The notes below the pieces were generated by a model. The model saw nothing but the letters and a program-made list of their open reading frames with translations. It ran no database searches and had not been told where the DNA came from. A DNA stretch of 64,000 bases from Bacteroidia bacterium (GTDB lineage: Bacteria > Bacteroidota > Bacteroidia > Flavobacteriales > Flavobacteriaceae), in NCBI GenBank assembly GCA_030427735.1, contig JAUIBP010000011.1:47280-111279 (forward strand). Direction: 5' to 3'. Shown in pieces: positions 32,429 to 41,869 of the stretch. Position 1 is the first letter of the stretch, and every line of letters begins with the position of its first letter. A program made the position numbers and the translations under genes.

Positions 32429-33829
32429 TTATTGCATGGTTTTGGCCATGCGGTCTTCGTTTAAAATGTTTGTGGTCTCCGTTATAACTTTTTCTAAAAT
32501 GCTTCGTAAATCATCGTTTACAGAAATGGTTTTGTCGCTAAGCATATTTAACAGCGCTTTGTCTTGGGCTCGACCTTTAAGTAAGGCCTCTTGATAGCCA
32601 ATATTTTCGTTGAAAGTAACGAGTGAATATTTTGATGCGTAATCGTTGGGAAATGATTTTTCTAAAGCCATTTCTATGGCGCGTTTTTCTCTAAAAATAG
32701 GAAGATTTACATGTCCCTTCATTTCGTGAAAATTGTCTATTGCCAAATCTGCAATTGCATCGGTGTCTTTTTTTCTTAGGGATTCAAACCTTTTGAATAC
32801 ATGCTCCCAGCTGTCGTGATTGCTGTCTAAAACGGTATCTAAAACGGTAATGTCTTCAAAAGAAGCATTCATTCCTTGACCATAAAACGGAACAATTGCA
32901 TGGGCAGCATCACCCAATAAAAGCGTGTTGCCTTTGTAATGCCAAGGCGAACATTTTACAGTGCCTAATGGCGAAGTTGGGTTTTTAAAAAACTCATCGG
33001 CTAAATTTGGCATAACCTGCAAAGCGTCTTTAAAGTAGCGGTTAAAGAATTCTAAAACACGTTCTTTTGTAGTTAAATTATTGAAATTGTATTCGCCTTC
33101 GTCAAAACTTAAAAATAAGGTTACCGTAAAGCTGCCATCTAAGTTAGGTAAGGCAATGAGCATGAAAGCATCCCGTCCCCAAATATGTAGGGCGTTTTTA
33201 TGAATGTTGTAGTCGCCAGTTTCAGTAGGGGGTATGCTTAGTTCTTTATAGCCGTGGGTGAGGTAGTTTTGAGAGAAACTAAACAAGAATTTCTTACCGA
33301 GATAGTAACTTTTTCGCAATGCCGATCCGGCACCATCTGTGCCAAAAATAACATCGGCTGTAATGGTTATTTCAGATTTAGTTTTGTATTGATAAAATGT
33401 TGCTGTTGTATTCTCGAAATCGACAGCATTACATTTATGATTAAAAATGAGAGTGACATTAGGCAGCGCTTCGGCTTCATTTAATAGCAAGGCATTTAAG
33501 TCGCTGCGCGATATCGAATTGATATATTCGTGAGCTCTTCCGCTATAGGGTGCTAAAACCGTTTGTCCTGTTACATCATGAAGCATACGACCATGCATGG
33601 GGATGCATAAAGGTGTTACTTTGTCTTGAATACCTGTTAGTGTAATGGCTTTTAAACCGCGGTCGGAAAAGGCTAAATTTATTGAGCGCCCAGCACTAAT
33701 ATCTACTGTTCTTAAATCGGGGCGTTTTTCGTAAACGGTTACCTTGTACCCTCTTTGCCCCATGCGGAGCGCCAATAACGAACCGCAAAGCCCAGCGCCA
33801 ATAATTACAATATGGTCGTTTTTAGTCAT
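32429..33829 (-). CDS. kmo: Kynurenine 3-monooxygenase
   Basis: An FAD enzyme that hydroxylates L-kynurenine at C3 using NADPH and O2. The 466 residues carry the dinucleotide motif [12 protein letters not shown] (about 9-20), the YEKRPDLR strand end, the DG motif ([11 protein letters not shown]), and the second FAD motif [24 protein letters not shown] (about 305-330). Its start overlaps the kynU stop by 8 bases, which couples the two enzymes acting in sequence. A weakly hydrophobic C-terminus, unlike the membrane helix of animal KMO, indicates a soluble enzyme. Confidence 0.95.
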   Translation of the reverse strand: MTKNDHIVIIGAGLCGSLLALRMGQRGYKVTVYEKRPDLRTVDISAGRSINLAFSDRGLKAITLTGIQDKVTPLCIPMHGRMLHDVTGQTVLAPYSGRAHEYINSISRSDLNALLLNEAEALPNVTLIFNHKCNAVDFENTTATFYQYKTKSEITITADVIFGTDGAGSALRKSYYLGKKFLFSFSQNYLTHGYKELSIPPTETGDYNIHKNALHIWGRDAFMLIALPNLDGSFTVTLFLSFDEGEYNFNNLTTKERVLEFFNRYFKDALQVMPNLADEFFKNPTSPLGTVKCSPWHYKGNTLLLGDAAHAIVPFYGQGMNASFEDITVLDTVLDSNHDSWEHVFKRFESLRKKDTDAIADLAIDNFHEMKGHVNLPIFREKRAIEMALEKSFPNDYASKYSLVTFNENIGYQEALLKGRAQDKALLNMLSDKTISVNDDLRSILEKVITETTNILNEDRMAKTMQ

Positions 33830-35093
33830 TGAGTACGGATTTTAATTTTTCAACCATAAGATAAACATCTTTAAACGAATTATAAAGCGGTACCGGCGCA
33901 CATCGAATAACATCGGGCTCGCGCCAATCGCTAATAACTCCTGCGGCTGTAAGCTTTTGGAATAAAGACTTATTGGCGTTTTTTACCTGAATGGATAATT
34001 GGCATCCACGTTCGTCAGGGTTTTTTGGAGTAATTATTTTTATGTTTTTGTTGTTGAGCTGTTCTATTAAATATTCGAAATAAGCTGTGAGTTGTCTGCT
34101 CTTGTTTACTAGAGCATCCATTCCTGCATTATTAAAAATATCTAGAGACGCTTTTATGGCAGCCATAGATAGAATAGGCGGGTTGCTTAATTGCCAGCCT
34201 TCGGCGCCTGGTAAGACGTCAAACTCGTCTCGCATATTAAAACGAGTGTCTTTATTGTGGCTCCACCAACCTGTAAAGCGGTTTAGTGCAGGATTATGAG
34301 CATGACGTTCGTGAACAAAACAGCCTGCTAAGCTTCCCGGGCCAGAATTCAGGTATTTATAGGTGCACCATACTGCAAAATCGGCACCGCTGTCGTGTAA
34401 ATTTAAGTGCACGTTTCCAGCACCATGTGCACAGTCAAACCCAACCATACAACCTTGTTTGTGGGCTAAGGTTGCAATACGCTTTAAATCGAAGAATTGT
34501 CCTGTGTAATAATTCACACCGCCAATCATAACTAGAGCAATCTCGTGGCCTTGAGTGTTTAAAATGTGCTCTAAATCGTTGTAAGATGCAAGTTCATTTT
34601 CTTTTGATGGTTTCCAAAGAATTAATCCTTCTTTGTCGTCGTATCCGTGATGTCTTAATTGCGATTCGACGGCATATTTATCGGATGGAAACGCATCGGC
34701 TTCAATTAAAATTTTATAACGTTTAGCAGTGGGTTTGTAAAACGAAACCATCATAAAATGTAAGTTGGCTGTAAGTGTATTCATAACCACTACTTCTATA
34801 GGTTTTGCACCAACAATTTTGGCCATGCTTTTGGTTAAAAACTCATGATAATGTAACCACGGGTTTTTAGCTTCGGTGTGGCCTTCTACACCTAAATTCG
34901 CCCAATCTTCCAATTCTTGGTTTATATAGGCTTTTGTGGTTTTAGGTTGGAGTCCTAAAGAATTTCCGGTAAGATAAATTAAATCGTTTCCAGCAGCGTC
35001 TTTAGGAATATGAAATTGATTTCTGTATGCAGCTAAAATATCGTTTTGGTCGAGACTTAAGGCGTATTCAAGTCCGGGTTGAAATGTTGACAA
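33822..35093 (-). CDS. kynU: Kynureninase (TTG start)
   Basis: PLP-dependent cleavage of (3-hydroxy)kynurenine to (3-hydroxy)anthranilate and alanine. The 423 residues contain YLTGNSLGLQPK near 40-51, GGVNYYTGQ, the PLP-phosphate region FDCAHGAGN (219-227), and the Schiff-base lysine Lys246 in WCTYKYLNSGPG. The first codon is TTG at 35093; no in-frame ATG or GTG is visible upstream, and the next internal Met is far into the domain. It is the first gene of the kynurenine cluster. Tryptophan dioxygenase and formamidase are not in the window. Confidence 0.94.
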   Translation of the reverse strand: MSTFQPGLEYALSLDQNDILAAYRNQFHIPKDAAGNDLIYLTGNSLGLQPKTTKAYINQELEDWANLGVEGHTEAKNPWLHYHEFLTKSMAKIVGAKPIEVVVMNTLTANLHFMMVSFYKPTAKRYKILIEADAFPSDKYAVESQLRHHGYDDKEGLILWKPSKENELASYNDLEHILNTQGHEIALVMIGGVNYYTGQFFDLKRIATLAHKQGCMVGFDCAHGAGNVHLNLHDSGADFAVWCTYKYLNSGPGSLAGCFVHERHAHNPALNRFTGWWSHNKDTRFNMRDEFDVLPGAEGWQLSNPPILSMAAIKASLDIFNNAGMDALVNKSRQLTAYFEYLIEQLNNKNIKIITPKNPDERGCQLSIQVKNANKSLFQKLTAAGVISDWREPDVIRCAPVPLYNSFKDVYLMVEKLKSVLND

Positions 35094-35119
35094 TGTGTGT
35101 GGGGTTTTTGCGTTTCTAA

Positions 35120-35127
35120 CAAAAATA
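35120..35127 (-). promoter_or_regulatory. -7 box for the kynurenine cluster
   Basis: On the minus strand TATTTTTG ends 26 bases before the kynU TTG codon. No convincing -33 TTTG was found upstream. Confidence 0.4.
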
Positions 35128-35183
35128 AGAATTATAAACTAAGTTAAGAAGCGAAAAGGTGTTGTTAACAGTGCAAAAAACAA

Positions 35184-35216
35184 AAACGCTTCAACTGTGT
35201 TACAATTGAAGCGTTC
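35184..35216 (-). terminator. Terminator of msrA
   Basis: On the minus strand AACGCTTCAA pairs with TTGAAGCGTT around a short loop, then a T-rich run follows. It separates msrA from kynU, so the latter needs its own promoter. Confidence 0.75.
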
Positions 35217-35319
35217 CTCATATATATAGGCGCATAATGCGGAATATTCTATAAAATATATACGGATTTGAAGACCGTTTTAGATGTTAACGAGTGTTAA
35301 AACTCAATGAAAAATATAT

Positions 35320-35985
35320 TTATTTTTCACTTTTTTTAATGAGTTCGGGAAAATTAGCCTTAAATGTATTGAGTCTAGGAATTGATACATTTTGAATGTA
35401 GCCGCTGTTTGGATTACAGGTTTTGTAATTTTGATGGTAGTCTTCGGCGACCCAGAATTTTTGAAACGGATAGACTTCTACGCTAATAGGGTGGCCTAAA
35501 TGTTTGGTTAAAGTGTTTATTTTTTGCTCAATAAGTTGTTTTTGGGAGTCGTTCTGATAAAAAATGACAGAGCGATATTGCGAGCCGCGGTCGGGACCTT
35601 GTCCGTTTGTTTGTTTTAGGTCTTGCGATCCGAAATAGACATCTACTAAAGTTTCAAAACTTACTTCCTGCGGATTGTAAATAACTTCAACGGCTTCGGT
35701 GTGACCGGTTTTTCCAGTGTTGCTTAAGGCGTAGGTTGGGTTTTTGGTATGTCCGCCAGAATATCCAGAGATCGCTTCCTTAACCCCAATAACACTTTCG
35801 TAAATAGATTCTACACACCAAAAGCAACCACTCGCAAAGTATGCGCGGGCTTCTGTTTTTGTGGCTTTGGTTTGTACGGGCTTGGCATTAATTACAGCCT
35901 GTTGTTTGGTGTTTTGTGCGTTGTTTTCGCAACTGAACGCTAAACAGATAATGAATGTTAATGCTATAGGGTTTAAGATTTTCAT
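35320..35985 (-). CDS. msrA: Peptide-methionine (S)-S-oxide reductase MsrA, lipoprotein form
   Basis: Reduces methionine-S-sulfoxide in oxidised proteins. The catalytic motif GCFWCVE has Cys54 as nucleophile. The YSGGHTKNPTY, GHTEAVEV and DPQ-like segments and the DYHQNY end of the domain are typical. The N-terminus is a lipoprotein signal (LAFSC, Cys19) followed by a linker of about 25 residues, so the enzyme is placed in the periplasm or on a membrane face, not the cytosol. It is followed by a terminator and appears monocistronic. Confidence 0.94.
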   Translation of the reverse strand: MKILNPIALTFIICLAFSCENNAQNTKQQAVINAKPVQTKATKTEARAYFASGCFWCVESIYESVIGVKEAISGYSGGHTKNPTYALSNTGKTGHTEAVEVIYNPQEVSFETLVDVYFGSQDLKQTNGQGPDRGSQYRSVIFYQNDSQKQLIEQKINTLTKHLGHPISVEVYPFQKFWVAEDYHQNYKTCNPNSGYIQNVSIPRLNTFKANFPELIKKSEK

Positions 35986-36041
35986 GTGTCCTTTTTTTTA
36001 TGTTGTCGGAGAAATTCACGAAACCTTAAGGATCGAACAAA

Positions 36042-36076
36042 TAAAAAACGCCTAACCTTATCAGTTAAGCGTTTTT
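36042..36076 (-). terminator. Terminator of the acyl-CoA dehydrogenase gene
   Basis: On the minus strand AAAAACGCTTAAC pairs with GTTAGGCGTTTTT (one mismatch), loop of about seven bases, then T-rich sequence. Confidence 0.75.
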
Positions 36077-36098
36077 AGTATATTAAATAAGATGTGTT

Positions 36099-37241
36099 TT
36101 ACGCGTCTAAAATTCCTCTGGAAATTACAATCTTCTGAATTTCGGAAGTGCCTTCATAAATCTGTGTAATTTTAGCGTCCCGCATTAAACGTTCTACATG
36201 ATATTCTTTTACAAAACCGTTACCACCGTGTATTTGTACGGCCTCAACAGTCGTGTCCATAGCAACTTGCGAAGCGTATAATTTTGCCATTGCGCCAGAC
36301 ATCGTGTAGTCTTTTTTGTGGTCTTTGTCCCAAGCGGCTTTCATACATAAATGTCGTGCAGCTTCAATTTGGGTGGCCATGTCAGCTAGTTTGAAGGCTA
36401 TCGCTTGGTGGTTGCAAATTTCTGTGCCAAAAGCTTTACGTTCTTTAGAGTATTTTAATGCCAGTTCGTAAGCGCCGGAGGCAATACCTAAAGCTTGAGA
36501 AGCAATGCCTATGCGGCCGCCAGCAAGTGTTTTCATGGCGAATTTAAATCCGAATCCGTCTTCTCCAATTCTATTTTCTTTAGGGACTTTTACGTCGTTA
36601 AATTGCAAAGAATGGGTGTCGCTGCCACGAATGCCTAGTTTATCTTCTTTAGGGCCGATATCGAAACCTTTCCAGCCTTTTTCTACAATAAAAGCGTTGA
36701 TGCCTTTATGTTTTTTTTCGACATGTGTTTGGGCTATAACCAAATAAAAATCGGCAGTGCTTCCGTTAGTAATCCAGTTTTTGGTGCCGTTTAAAAGGTA
36801 GTGGTCGTCTTTTTCTATAGCTGTCGTTTTTTGCGAAGTCGCGTCGCTTCCTGCTTCGGGTTCGCTTAAACAAAAGGCGCCAATAGATGTTCCGGTAGCG
36901 AGTTTGGTTAGATATTTTTGTTTTTGATCTTCGGTTCCGAATTGTTCCAAGCCCCAGCAAACTAAAGAATTGTTAACAGACATGACAACCGAGGCAGACG
37001 CATCGATTTTAGAAATTTCTTCCATAGCCAATACATACGAAATGGTGTCTAGGCCGCTACCGCCGTATTTAGGGTCTACCATCATGCCTAAAAAGCCAAG
37101 TTCTCCCATTTTTTTTATTTGTTCTTTTGGGAATTCTTGTTTATTATCGCGTTCTATAACGCCAGGAAGTAATTCGGTTTGAGCAAAATCGCGAGCTGCA
37201 TCGCGAATCATGAGGTGTTCTTCTGTAAGATTAAAATCCAT
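36099..37241 (-). CDS. Acyl-CoA dehydrogenase (short/branched-chain type)
   Basis: FAD-dependent alpha,beta-dehydrogenation of acyl-CoA thioesters. The 380 residues show the N-terminal helical domain (MDFNLTEEHLMIRDAARDFA), FAD motifs FCLSEPEAGSDA and WITNG, the middle beta domain, and the C-terminal IYEGTSEIQ with the catalytic Glu of the short-chain and isovaleryl group. The start at 37241 was preferred to 37283, whose 14 extra residues overlap the promoter region and are not family-like. Chain-length preference cannot be fixed. It is divergent from anmK. Confidence 0.93.
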   Translation of the reverse strand: MDFNLTEEHLMIRDAARDFAQTELLPGVIERDNKQEFPKEQIKKMGELGFLGMMVDPKYGGSGLDTISYVLAMEEISKIDASASVVMSVNNSLVCWGLEQFGTEDQKQKYLTKLATGTSIGAFCLSEPEAGSDATSQKTTAIEKDDHYLLNGTKNWITNGSTADFYLVIAQTHVEKKHKGINAFIVEKGWKGFDIGPKEDKLGIRGSDTHSLQFNDVKVPKENRIGEDGFGFKFAMKTLAGGRIGIASQALGIASGAYELALKYSKERKAFGTEICNHQAIAFKLADMATQIEAARHLCMKAAWDKDHKKDYTMSGAMAKLYASQVAMDTTVEAVQIHGGNGFVKEYHVERLMRDAKITQIYEGTSEIQKIVISRGILDA

Positions 37242-37280
37242 AATTGTGAATAATATTATTGAATTTGTAAAAACTGGTAT

Positions 37281-37311
37281 CAAATATATGTTTTAATTGT
37301 TGAATATTCAA
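37281..37311 (-). promoter_or_regulatory. Promoter of the acyl-CoA dehydrogenase gene overlapped by a palindrome
   Basis: On the minus strand TTG (37311-37309), a 20-base spacer, and TATATTTG (37288-37281). The perfect 12-base palindrome TTGAATATTCAA (37300-37311) covers the -33 element, where a repressor could block transcription. Confidence 0.5.
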
Positions 37312-37334
37312 TATATCTAAATAAATAATGAGAT

Positions 37335-38399
37335 ATGGTGAAAGATAAATATAAAATTGTTGGAGTAATGTCGGGCACGTCTTTAGATGGTATCGATCTG
37401 GTTTATGCCCACTTTACTAAAGAAAACACTTGGGAATTTGAAATTATTGCTGCCGAAACACTACCATATTCAAAAACATGGGTTGCTAAATTACATCATT
37501 TGGTAGCGTATTCTAAAGAGGAATTAAAAACCTTAGACGAAGCTTACACGGTTTATTTGGCAGAGTGTATTCAGGGGTTTTTAGACGCACATAACATAAC
37601 AGAAGTCGATGCGATTTGTTCGCATGGTCATACCGCATTGCACGATCCAGACAATGGTTTAACGTACCAAATTGGAAATTTACCCAAGTTGGCCAACCTA
37701 TTAAAGCAAACTGTGGTTTGCGACTTTAGAGTAGATGATGTGGCTTTGGGAGGGCAGGGAGCGCCTTTGGTGCCTGTGGGTGATGCCCTCTTGTTTACAG
37801 ATTATGCCTATTGCTTGAATTTAGGTGGTTTTGCCAATGTATCTACAGAATTGTATGGTAAGCGCATTGCTTTTGATGTGTGCCCGGCAAATATTGTTTT
37901 AAATCATTATGTAAAGCCTTTGGGTATGGATTATGATGCTGGAGGTGTTTTAGCTTCAAAAGGAGAAGTGCATCAAGAGTTGTTAGATGCTTTAAATGGC
38001 TTGTCTTTCTATGGGACTGCTTACCCGAAATCTTTAGGTTTAGAATGGGTTAAAGCTCATGTTTTTCCACTTATAGATTTTTATCATTTAAAAACTGAAG
38101 TCATTTTAAGAACATTTACCGAGCATATTGCCATGCAAATAGCAAATGTAGTACCAGATGCCACCGAGGCGACCATGCTAATAACTGGTGGTGGAGCCTA
38201 TAATACGTTTTTGCTGGAGCGCATAAAAGCCTTAACACGTTGTACCATAGCAGTACCAAATTCTGAAATTATAGAATTTAAAGAAGCGCTTATTTTTGGG
38301 TTTTTAGGTGTTTTAAAACTACGTGGCGAGGTAAACTGTTTAATGAGCGTTACTGGAGCAGAAAAAAATCATTCCTCAGGATATATTTATTATGGCTAA
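37335..38399 (+). CDS. anmK: Anhydro-N-acetylmuramic acid kinase
   Basis: Converts 1,6-anhydro-MurNAc to MurNAc-6-phosphate in peptidoglycan recycling. The 354-residue length, the opening VGVMSGTSLDGIDLVYAHF (ATP phosphate-binding), ICSHGHTALHDP, RVDDVALGGQGAPLVPVGD with the catalytic Asp, NLGGFANVS and LITGGGAYN are all family features. It is divergent from the acyl-CoA dehydrogenase gene; a perfect 12-base palindrome (TTGAATATTCAA, 37300-37311) lies between them. Confidence 0.95.
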   Translation: MVKDKYKIVGVMSGTSLDGIDLVYAHFTKENTWEFEIIAAETLPYSKTWVAKLHHLVAYSKEELKTLDEAYTVYLAECIQGFLDAHNITEVDAICSHGHTALHDPDNGLTYQIGNLPKLANLLKQTVVCDFRVDDVALGGQGAPLVPVGDALLFTDYAYCLNLGGFANVSTELYGKRIAFDVCPANIVLNHYVKPLGMDYDAGGVLASKGEVHQELLDALNGLSFYGTAYPKSLGLEWVKAHVFPLIDFYHLKTEVILRTFTEHIAMQIANVVPDATEATMLITGGGAYNTFLLERIKALTRCTIAVPNSEIIEFKEALIFGFLGVLKLRGEVNCLMSVTGAEKNHSSGYIYYG

Positions 38400-38438
38400 A
38401 ATTATTGTAAAATTAATTTCAGGGGATTTTTAGTTTTT

Positions 38439-38446
38439 TATATTTG
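38439..38446 (+). promoter_or_regulatory. -7 box of the amino acid dehydrogenase gene
   Basis: TATATTTG, 23 bases before the ATG at 38470. Confidence 0.5.
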
Positions 38447-38469
38447 TTACCATAATTTTAATACATTAC

Positions 38470-39696
38470 ATGAAAGACTTACTTCAGAAGTACGAAAACA
38501 AAAGCCCTGAAATCGTATTTAACTGGAAAGACCCAGAAACAGAAGCAGAAGGATGGACCGTTATAAACTCGTTAAGAGGAGGTGCAGCAGGCGGAGGAAC
38601 CCGAATGAGAAAAGGTTTAGATATGAATGAAGTACTATCGTTAGCAAAAACGATGGAAATTAAATTTACCGTTTCTGGTCCCGCTATTGGAGGCGCAAAG
38701 TCTGGAATAAATTTCGACCCAAAAGATCCTAGGAAAAAAGGCGTGTTAGAGCGCTGGTATAAAGCTGTATCGCCATTACTAAAAAGTTATTATGGTACAG
38801 GTGGCGACCTGAATGTAGATGAAATACACGAGGTTATTCCGATTACCGAAGAAAGCGGAGTTTGGCACCCGCAAGAAGGTGTGTTTAACGGACATTTTAA
38901 ACCTACCGAAGCCGATAAAATTAATCGTATTGGACAATTAAGACACGGCGTGATAAAGGTGATCGAAAACCCGAATTTTTCTCCGAGTGTAGCTAAAAAA
39001 TATACTGTTGCCGACATGATTACGGGTTACGGTGTAGCTGTTGCCGCAAAACACTTTTATAATATTCATAACGATTCTATAGCCGGTAAGCGCGTTGTAG
39101 TACAAGGTTTTGGTAATGTTGGCGCTGCTGCCGCTTTTTATTTTGCTCAGATGGGCGCTAAAGTGGTAGGTATAATTGATATTGCTGGCGGACTTATTAA
39201 TGAAAATGGATTCACCTTTGAAGAAATTACAGAGTTGTATTTAAACAAATCTGGTAATACCTTAAACAGCGATAAGTTGATACCATTTAAAGATATTAAC
39301 GAACAAATTTGGTCGCTAAAAACCGAAGTATTTGCACCATGTGCTGCGTCTCGATTAATTACAAAAGCGCAAATAGACGAGATGATTACTAATGGTTTAG
39401 AGGTGATTACCTGTGGTGCTAATGTGCCTTTTGCAGATAAAGAAATTTTCTTTGGACCTATTATGGAATATACCGATAATAAAATCAGTTTAATTCCAGA
39501 CTTCATTTCAAACTGTGGTATGGCTAGGGTGTTTGCCTACTTTATGGAACGTAAAGTACAAATGACCGATGAAGCTATTTTTAATGATACTTCAGACATC
39601 ATTCAAAATGCCATTCAGAATGTATATAACAAAAACCAAAATAAAACTGAAATTAGTAAAACGGCATTCGAAATTGCCCTTACTCAACTTATTTAA
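38470..39696 (+). CDS. Glu/Leu/Phe/Val-type amino acid dehydrogenase
   Basis: NAD(P)-dependent oxidative deamination of an amino acid. The N-terminal dimerisation/catalytic domain has PAIGGAKSGINFDP with the substrate-binding Lys, and GTGGDLNVDEI with the catalytic Asp. The Rossmann domain starts at VVVQGFGNVGAAAAFYFAQMGAKVVGIID. GANVPF and the C-terminal part are normal. At 408 residues it is longer than leucine dehydrogenase and near glutamate dehydrogenase, so substrate is left open. nhaD starts 10 bases later. Confidence 0.92.
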   Translation: MKDLLQKYENKSPEIVFNWKDPETEAEGWTVINSLRGGAAGGGTRMRKGLDMNEVLSLAKTMEIKFTVSGPAIGGAKSGINFDPKDPRKKGVLERWYKAVSPLLKSYYGTGGDLNVDEIHEVIPITEESGVWHPQEGVFNGHFKPTEADKINRIGQLRHGVIKVIENPNFSPSVAKKYTVADMITGYGVAVAAKHFYNIHNDSIAGKRVVVQGFGNVGAAAAFYFAQMGAKVVGIIDIAGGLINENGFTFEEITELYLNKSGNTLNSDKLIPFKDINEQIWSLKTEVFAPCAASRLITKAQIDEMITNGLEVITCGANVPFADKEIFFGPIMEYTDNKISLIPDFISNCGMARVFAYFMERKVQMTDEAIFNDTSDIIQNAIQNVYNKNQNKTEISKTAFEIALTQLI

Positions 39697-39706
39697 TTAA
39701 AAACTC

Positions 39707-41104
39707 ATGGAATTAGGAATTATTTTTGTGTTTATTGTAGGCTATTTGGCCATTACTTTAGAACACACTTTAAAAATCGATAAATTAATCCCGGCATTAG
39801 TTATGATGGCTATTTGTTGGGCAGTTATAGCTTTAGGATTAGATAGTTTCACGCAATGGTTCGACTCTGGTGAGCATGCGCTTTTAGAAACTTTTGGCAT
39901 GTTGGGCCACGAAGAGAAGTTGCATTTAATGGAAGAAACATTATTACATCATTTAGGTAAAACCGCCGAAATTTTGGTGTTTTTATTGGGAGCGATGACT
40001 ATTGTAGAAATTATCGATTATTTTGATGGTTTTGCAACCATTAAAGGCTACGTGAAAACTAAAAGTAAAAAGAAAATTTTATGGGTGTTTGCGTTTTTAG
40101 CTTTCTTTTTATCTGCGATTATAGACAATTTAACAGCAACCATCGTATTAATTTCGATACTTCAAAAAATAGTTAAAGACCGCGAGGTGCGTATCTGGTA
40201 TGCAGGTTTAATTATTGTAGCAGCTAATGCTGGTGGAGCTTGGTCGCCTATTGGAGACGTTACTACAACAATGTTATGGATTGGTAATAAAGTAACCACA
40301 GGACATTTATTAGGATATTTATTTGTGCCTTCGTTATTATGTATGTTGGTGCCAACATTAATAGCGTCGTTTATGCCAGCTTTTAAAGGAGATTTAGATA
40401 CCCCAGAGGAAGATGAAGACGATAAACCTAAAAGTAAATATAGTGCCACTATGTTGTATTTAGGTTTGGGTGGTATTGTGTCTGTGCCTGTTTTTAAAAC
40501 GGTAACACACTTGCCTCCTTATGTAGGTATGATGTTAGCTTTAGGCATCGTGGCAGTATTTGCAGAGATTTATAGTAATAAGAAATTTTCAATTTCTGAT
40601 ATAGAAACAGAAGATAACGATACTCATGGGCATCATAGTCCTGTACACAGTTCTTTATCTAAAATTGAGTTACCAAGTATTTTATTCTTCTTAGGTATTT
40701 TAATGGCTGTAGCGGCATTAGAATCTTTAGGTATTTTATTCGATTTAGCTTCTAGTTTAAAAGGTACTATGCCTATGTTAGGTACCGAGTTGCATCATGC
40801 AGGCGTGTCAGATTTAGTAGTGCTATTATTAGGTGTAGGTTCTGCAGTAATAGACAATGTGCCGTTAGTAGCAGCGAGTTTAGGAATGTTTTCGGAGCCA
40901 ACAGATAACGAATTATGGCATTTTATAGCGTACTCTGCTGGTACAGGAGGTAGTATGTTAATTATTGGATCTGCTGCAGGTGTGGTAGCTATGGGAATGG
41001 AAAAAATAGATTTCTTCTGGTATTTAAAGAAAATTTCTTGGTTAGCATTTGTTGGGTTCATCGTTGGTGCTGCAGCGTTTATGGTTACCAGAACTCTATT
41101 TTAA
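39707..41104 (+). CDS. nhaD: Na+/H+ antiporter NhaD
   Basis: A 465-residue inner-membrane antiporter of the NhaD (ion transporter superfamily) group, with about 11-12 helices. Two motif pairs typical of the fold are visible: SAIIDNLTATIVLISIL (about 125-142) and SAVIDNVPLVAASLGMF (about 383-400), each with an Asp-Asn in an unwound helix, plus NAGGAWSPIGDVTTTMLW and GSMLIIGSAAGVVAM. Suits a marine or halotolerant life. It is followed after 65 bases by the ExbB/ExbD/TonB genes, an order common in Flavobacteriaceae. Confidence 0.93.
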   Translation: MELGIIFVFIVGYLAITLEHTLKIDKLIPALVMMAICWAVIALGLDSFTQWFDSGEHALLETFGMLGHEEKLHLMEETLLHHLGKTAEILVFLLGAMTIVEIIDYFDGFATIKGYVKTKSKKKILWVFAFLAFFLSAIIDNLTATIVLISILQKIVKDREVRIWYAGLIIVAANAGGAWSPIGDVTTTMLWIGNKVTTGHLLGYLFVPSLLCMLVPTLIASFMPAFKGDLDTPEEDEDDKPKSKYSATMLYLGLGGIVSVPVFKTVTHLPPYVGMMLALGIVAVFAEIYSNKKFSISDIETEDNDTHGHHSPVHSSLSKIELPSILFFLGILMAVAALESLGILFDLASSLKGTMPMLGTELHHAGVSDLVVLLLGVGSAVIDNVPLVAASLGMFSEPTDNELWHFIAYSAGTGGSMLIIGSAAGVVAMGMEKIDFFWYLKKISWLAFVGFIVGAAAFMVTRTLF

Positions 41105-41169
41105 TCCTCTTATACTTAACCTTAAAAATTAACGTTATATTGTTTAACTAGTTAAATGAATTAAAATTT

Positions 41170-41868
41170 ATGTTATACGCCCTATTTCAAGATGCTTCTG
41201 AAGCCACAGAAGTTGTTACCGACGAACCGGTTAAAAAAACACTATCTATTATAGAGTTAATAAGTAGTGGAGGAGTTGCAGGTCAGGTTATTATTGGTAT
41301 ACTGTTTTTGTTGCTAATTGCCGCAGTGTATATTTATTTCGAGCGTTTATTTGCTATTAAGGCAGCGTCTCAAATAGATAGTAATTTCATGAATCAGATT
41401 AAAGACCATGTTAGTAATGGTAAAATAGATTCGGCGCAAATGTTGTGCGCGCAGGTTAACTCTCCTGTATCTCGTTTAATAGGAAAAGGCATTACGCGAA
41501 TAGGAAAACCTTTAGAGGATATAAATACTGCGATAGAAAACGCGGGACGACTAGAAGTATATGGTTTAGAAAAAAACGTAAGTATTTTAGCAACCATATC
41601 GGGAGCGGCACCTATGATTGGGTTTTTAGGAACCGTAATAGGTATGATTTTATCTATTTTCGAAATCGCTAATTCTGGAGGGCAAATCGATATTAAATTA
41701 TTGGCAGACGGACTTTACACCGCCATGACAACCACTGTAGCAGGTTTAATTGTAGGTATTGTGGCTTACATGACCTATAACCATTTAGTTGTAAAAACCG
41801 ATAAAGTGGTGTATCAAATGGAGTCGAATTCATTAGAATTCTTAGATCACTTAAACGAGCCTACTTAA
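41170..41868 (+). CDS. exbB: MotA/TolQ/ExbB proton channel family protein
   Basis: Proton-channel scaffold of the energy-transducing complex that powers outer-membrane TonB-dependent receptors. The 232 residues have three helices: about 35-56, 132-158 and 168-195. The conserved ISGAAPMIGFLGTVIGMI and GLYTAMTTTVAGLIVGI stretches contain the polar Thr/Ser pore residues. exbD follows 1 base later and a TonB-like gene after it, which makes an ExbB role more likely than TolQ. Confidence 0.9.
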   Translation: MLYALFQDASEATEVVTDEPVKKTLSIIELISSGGVAGQVIIGILFLLLIAAVYIYFERLFAIKAASQIDSNFMNQIKDHVSNGKIDSAQMLCAQVNSPVSRLIGKGITRIGKPLEDINTAIENAGRLEVYGLEKNVSILATISGAAPMIGFLGTVIGMILSIFEIANSGGQIDIKLLADGLYTAMTTTVAGLIVGIVAYMTYNHLVVKTDKVVYQMESNSLEFLDHLNEPT

Positions 41869-41869
41869 T

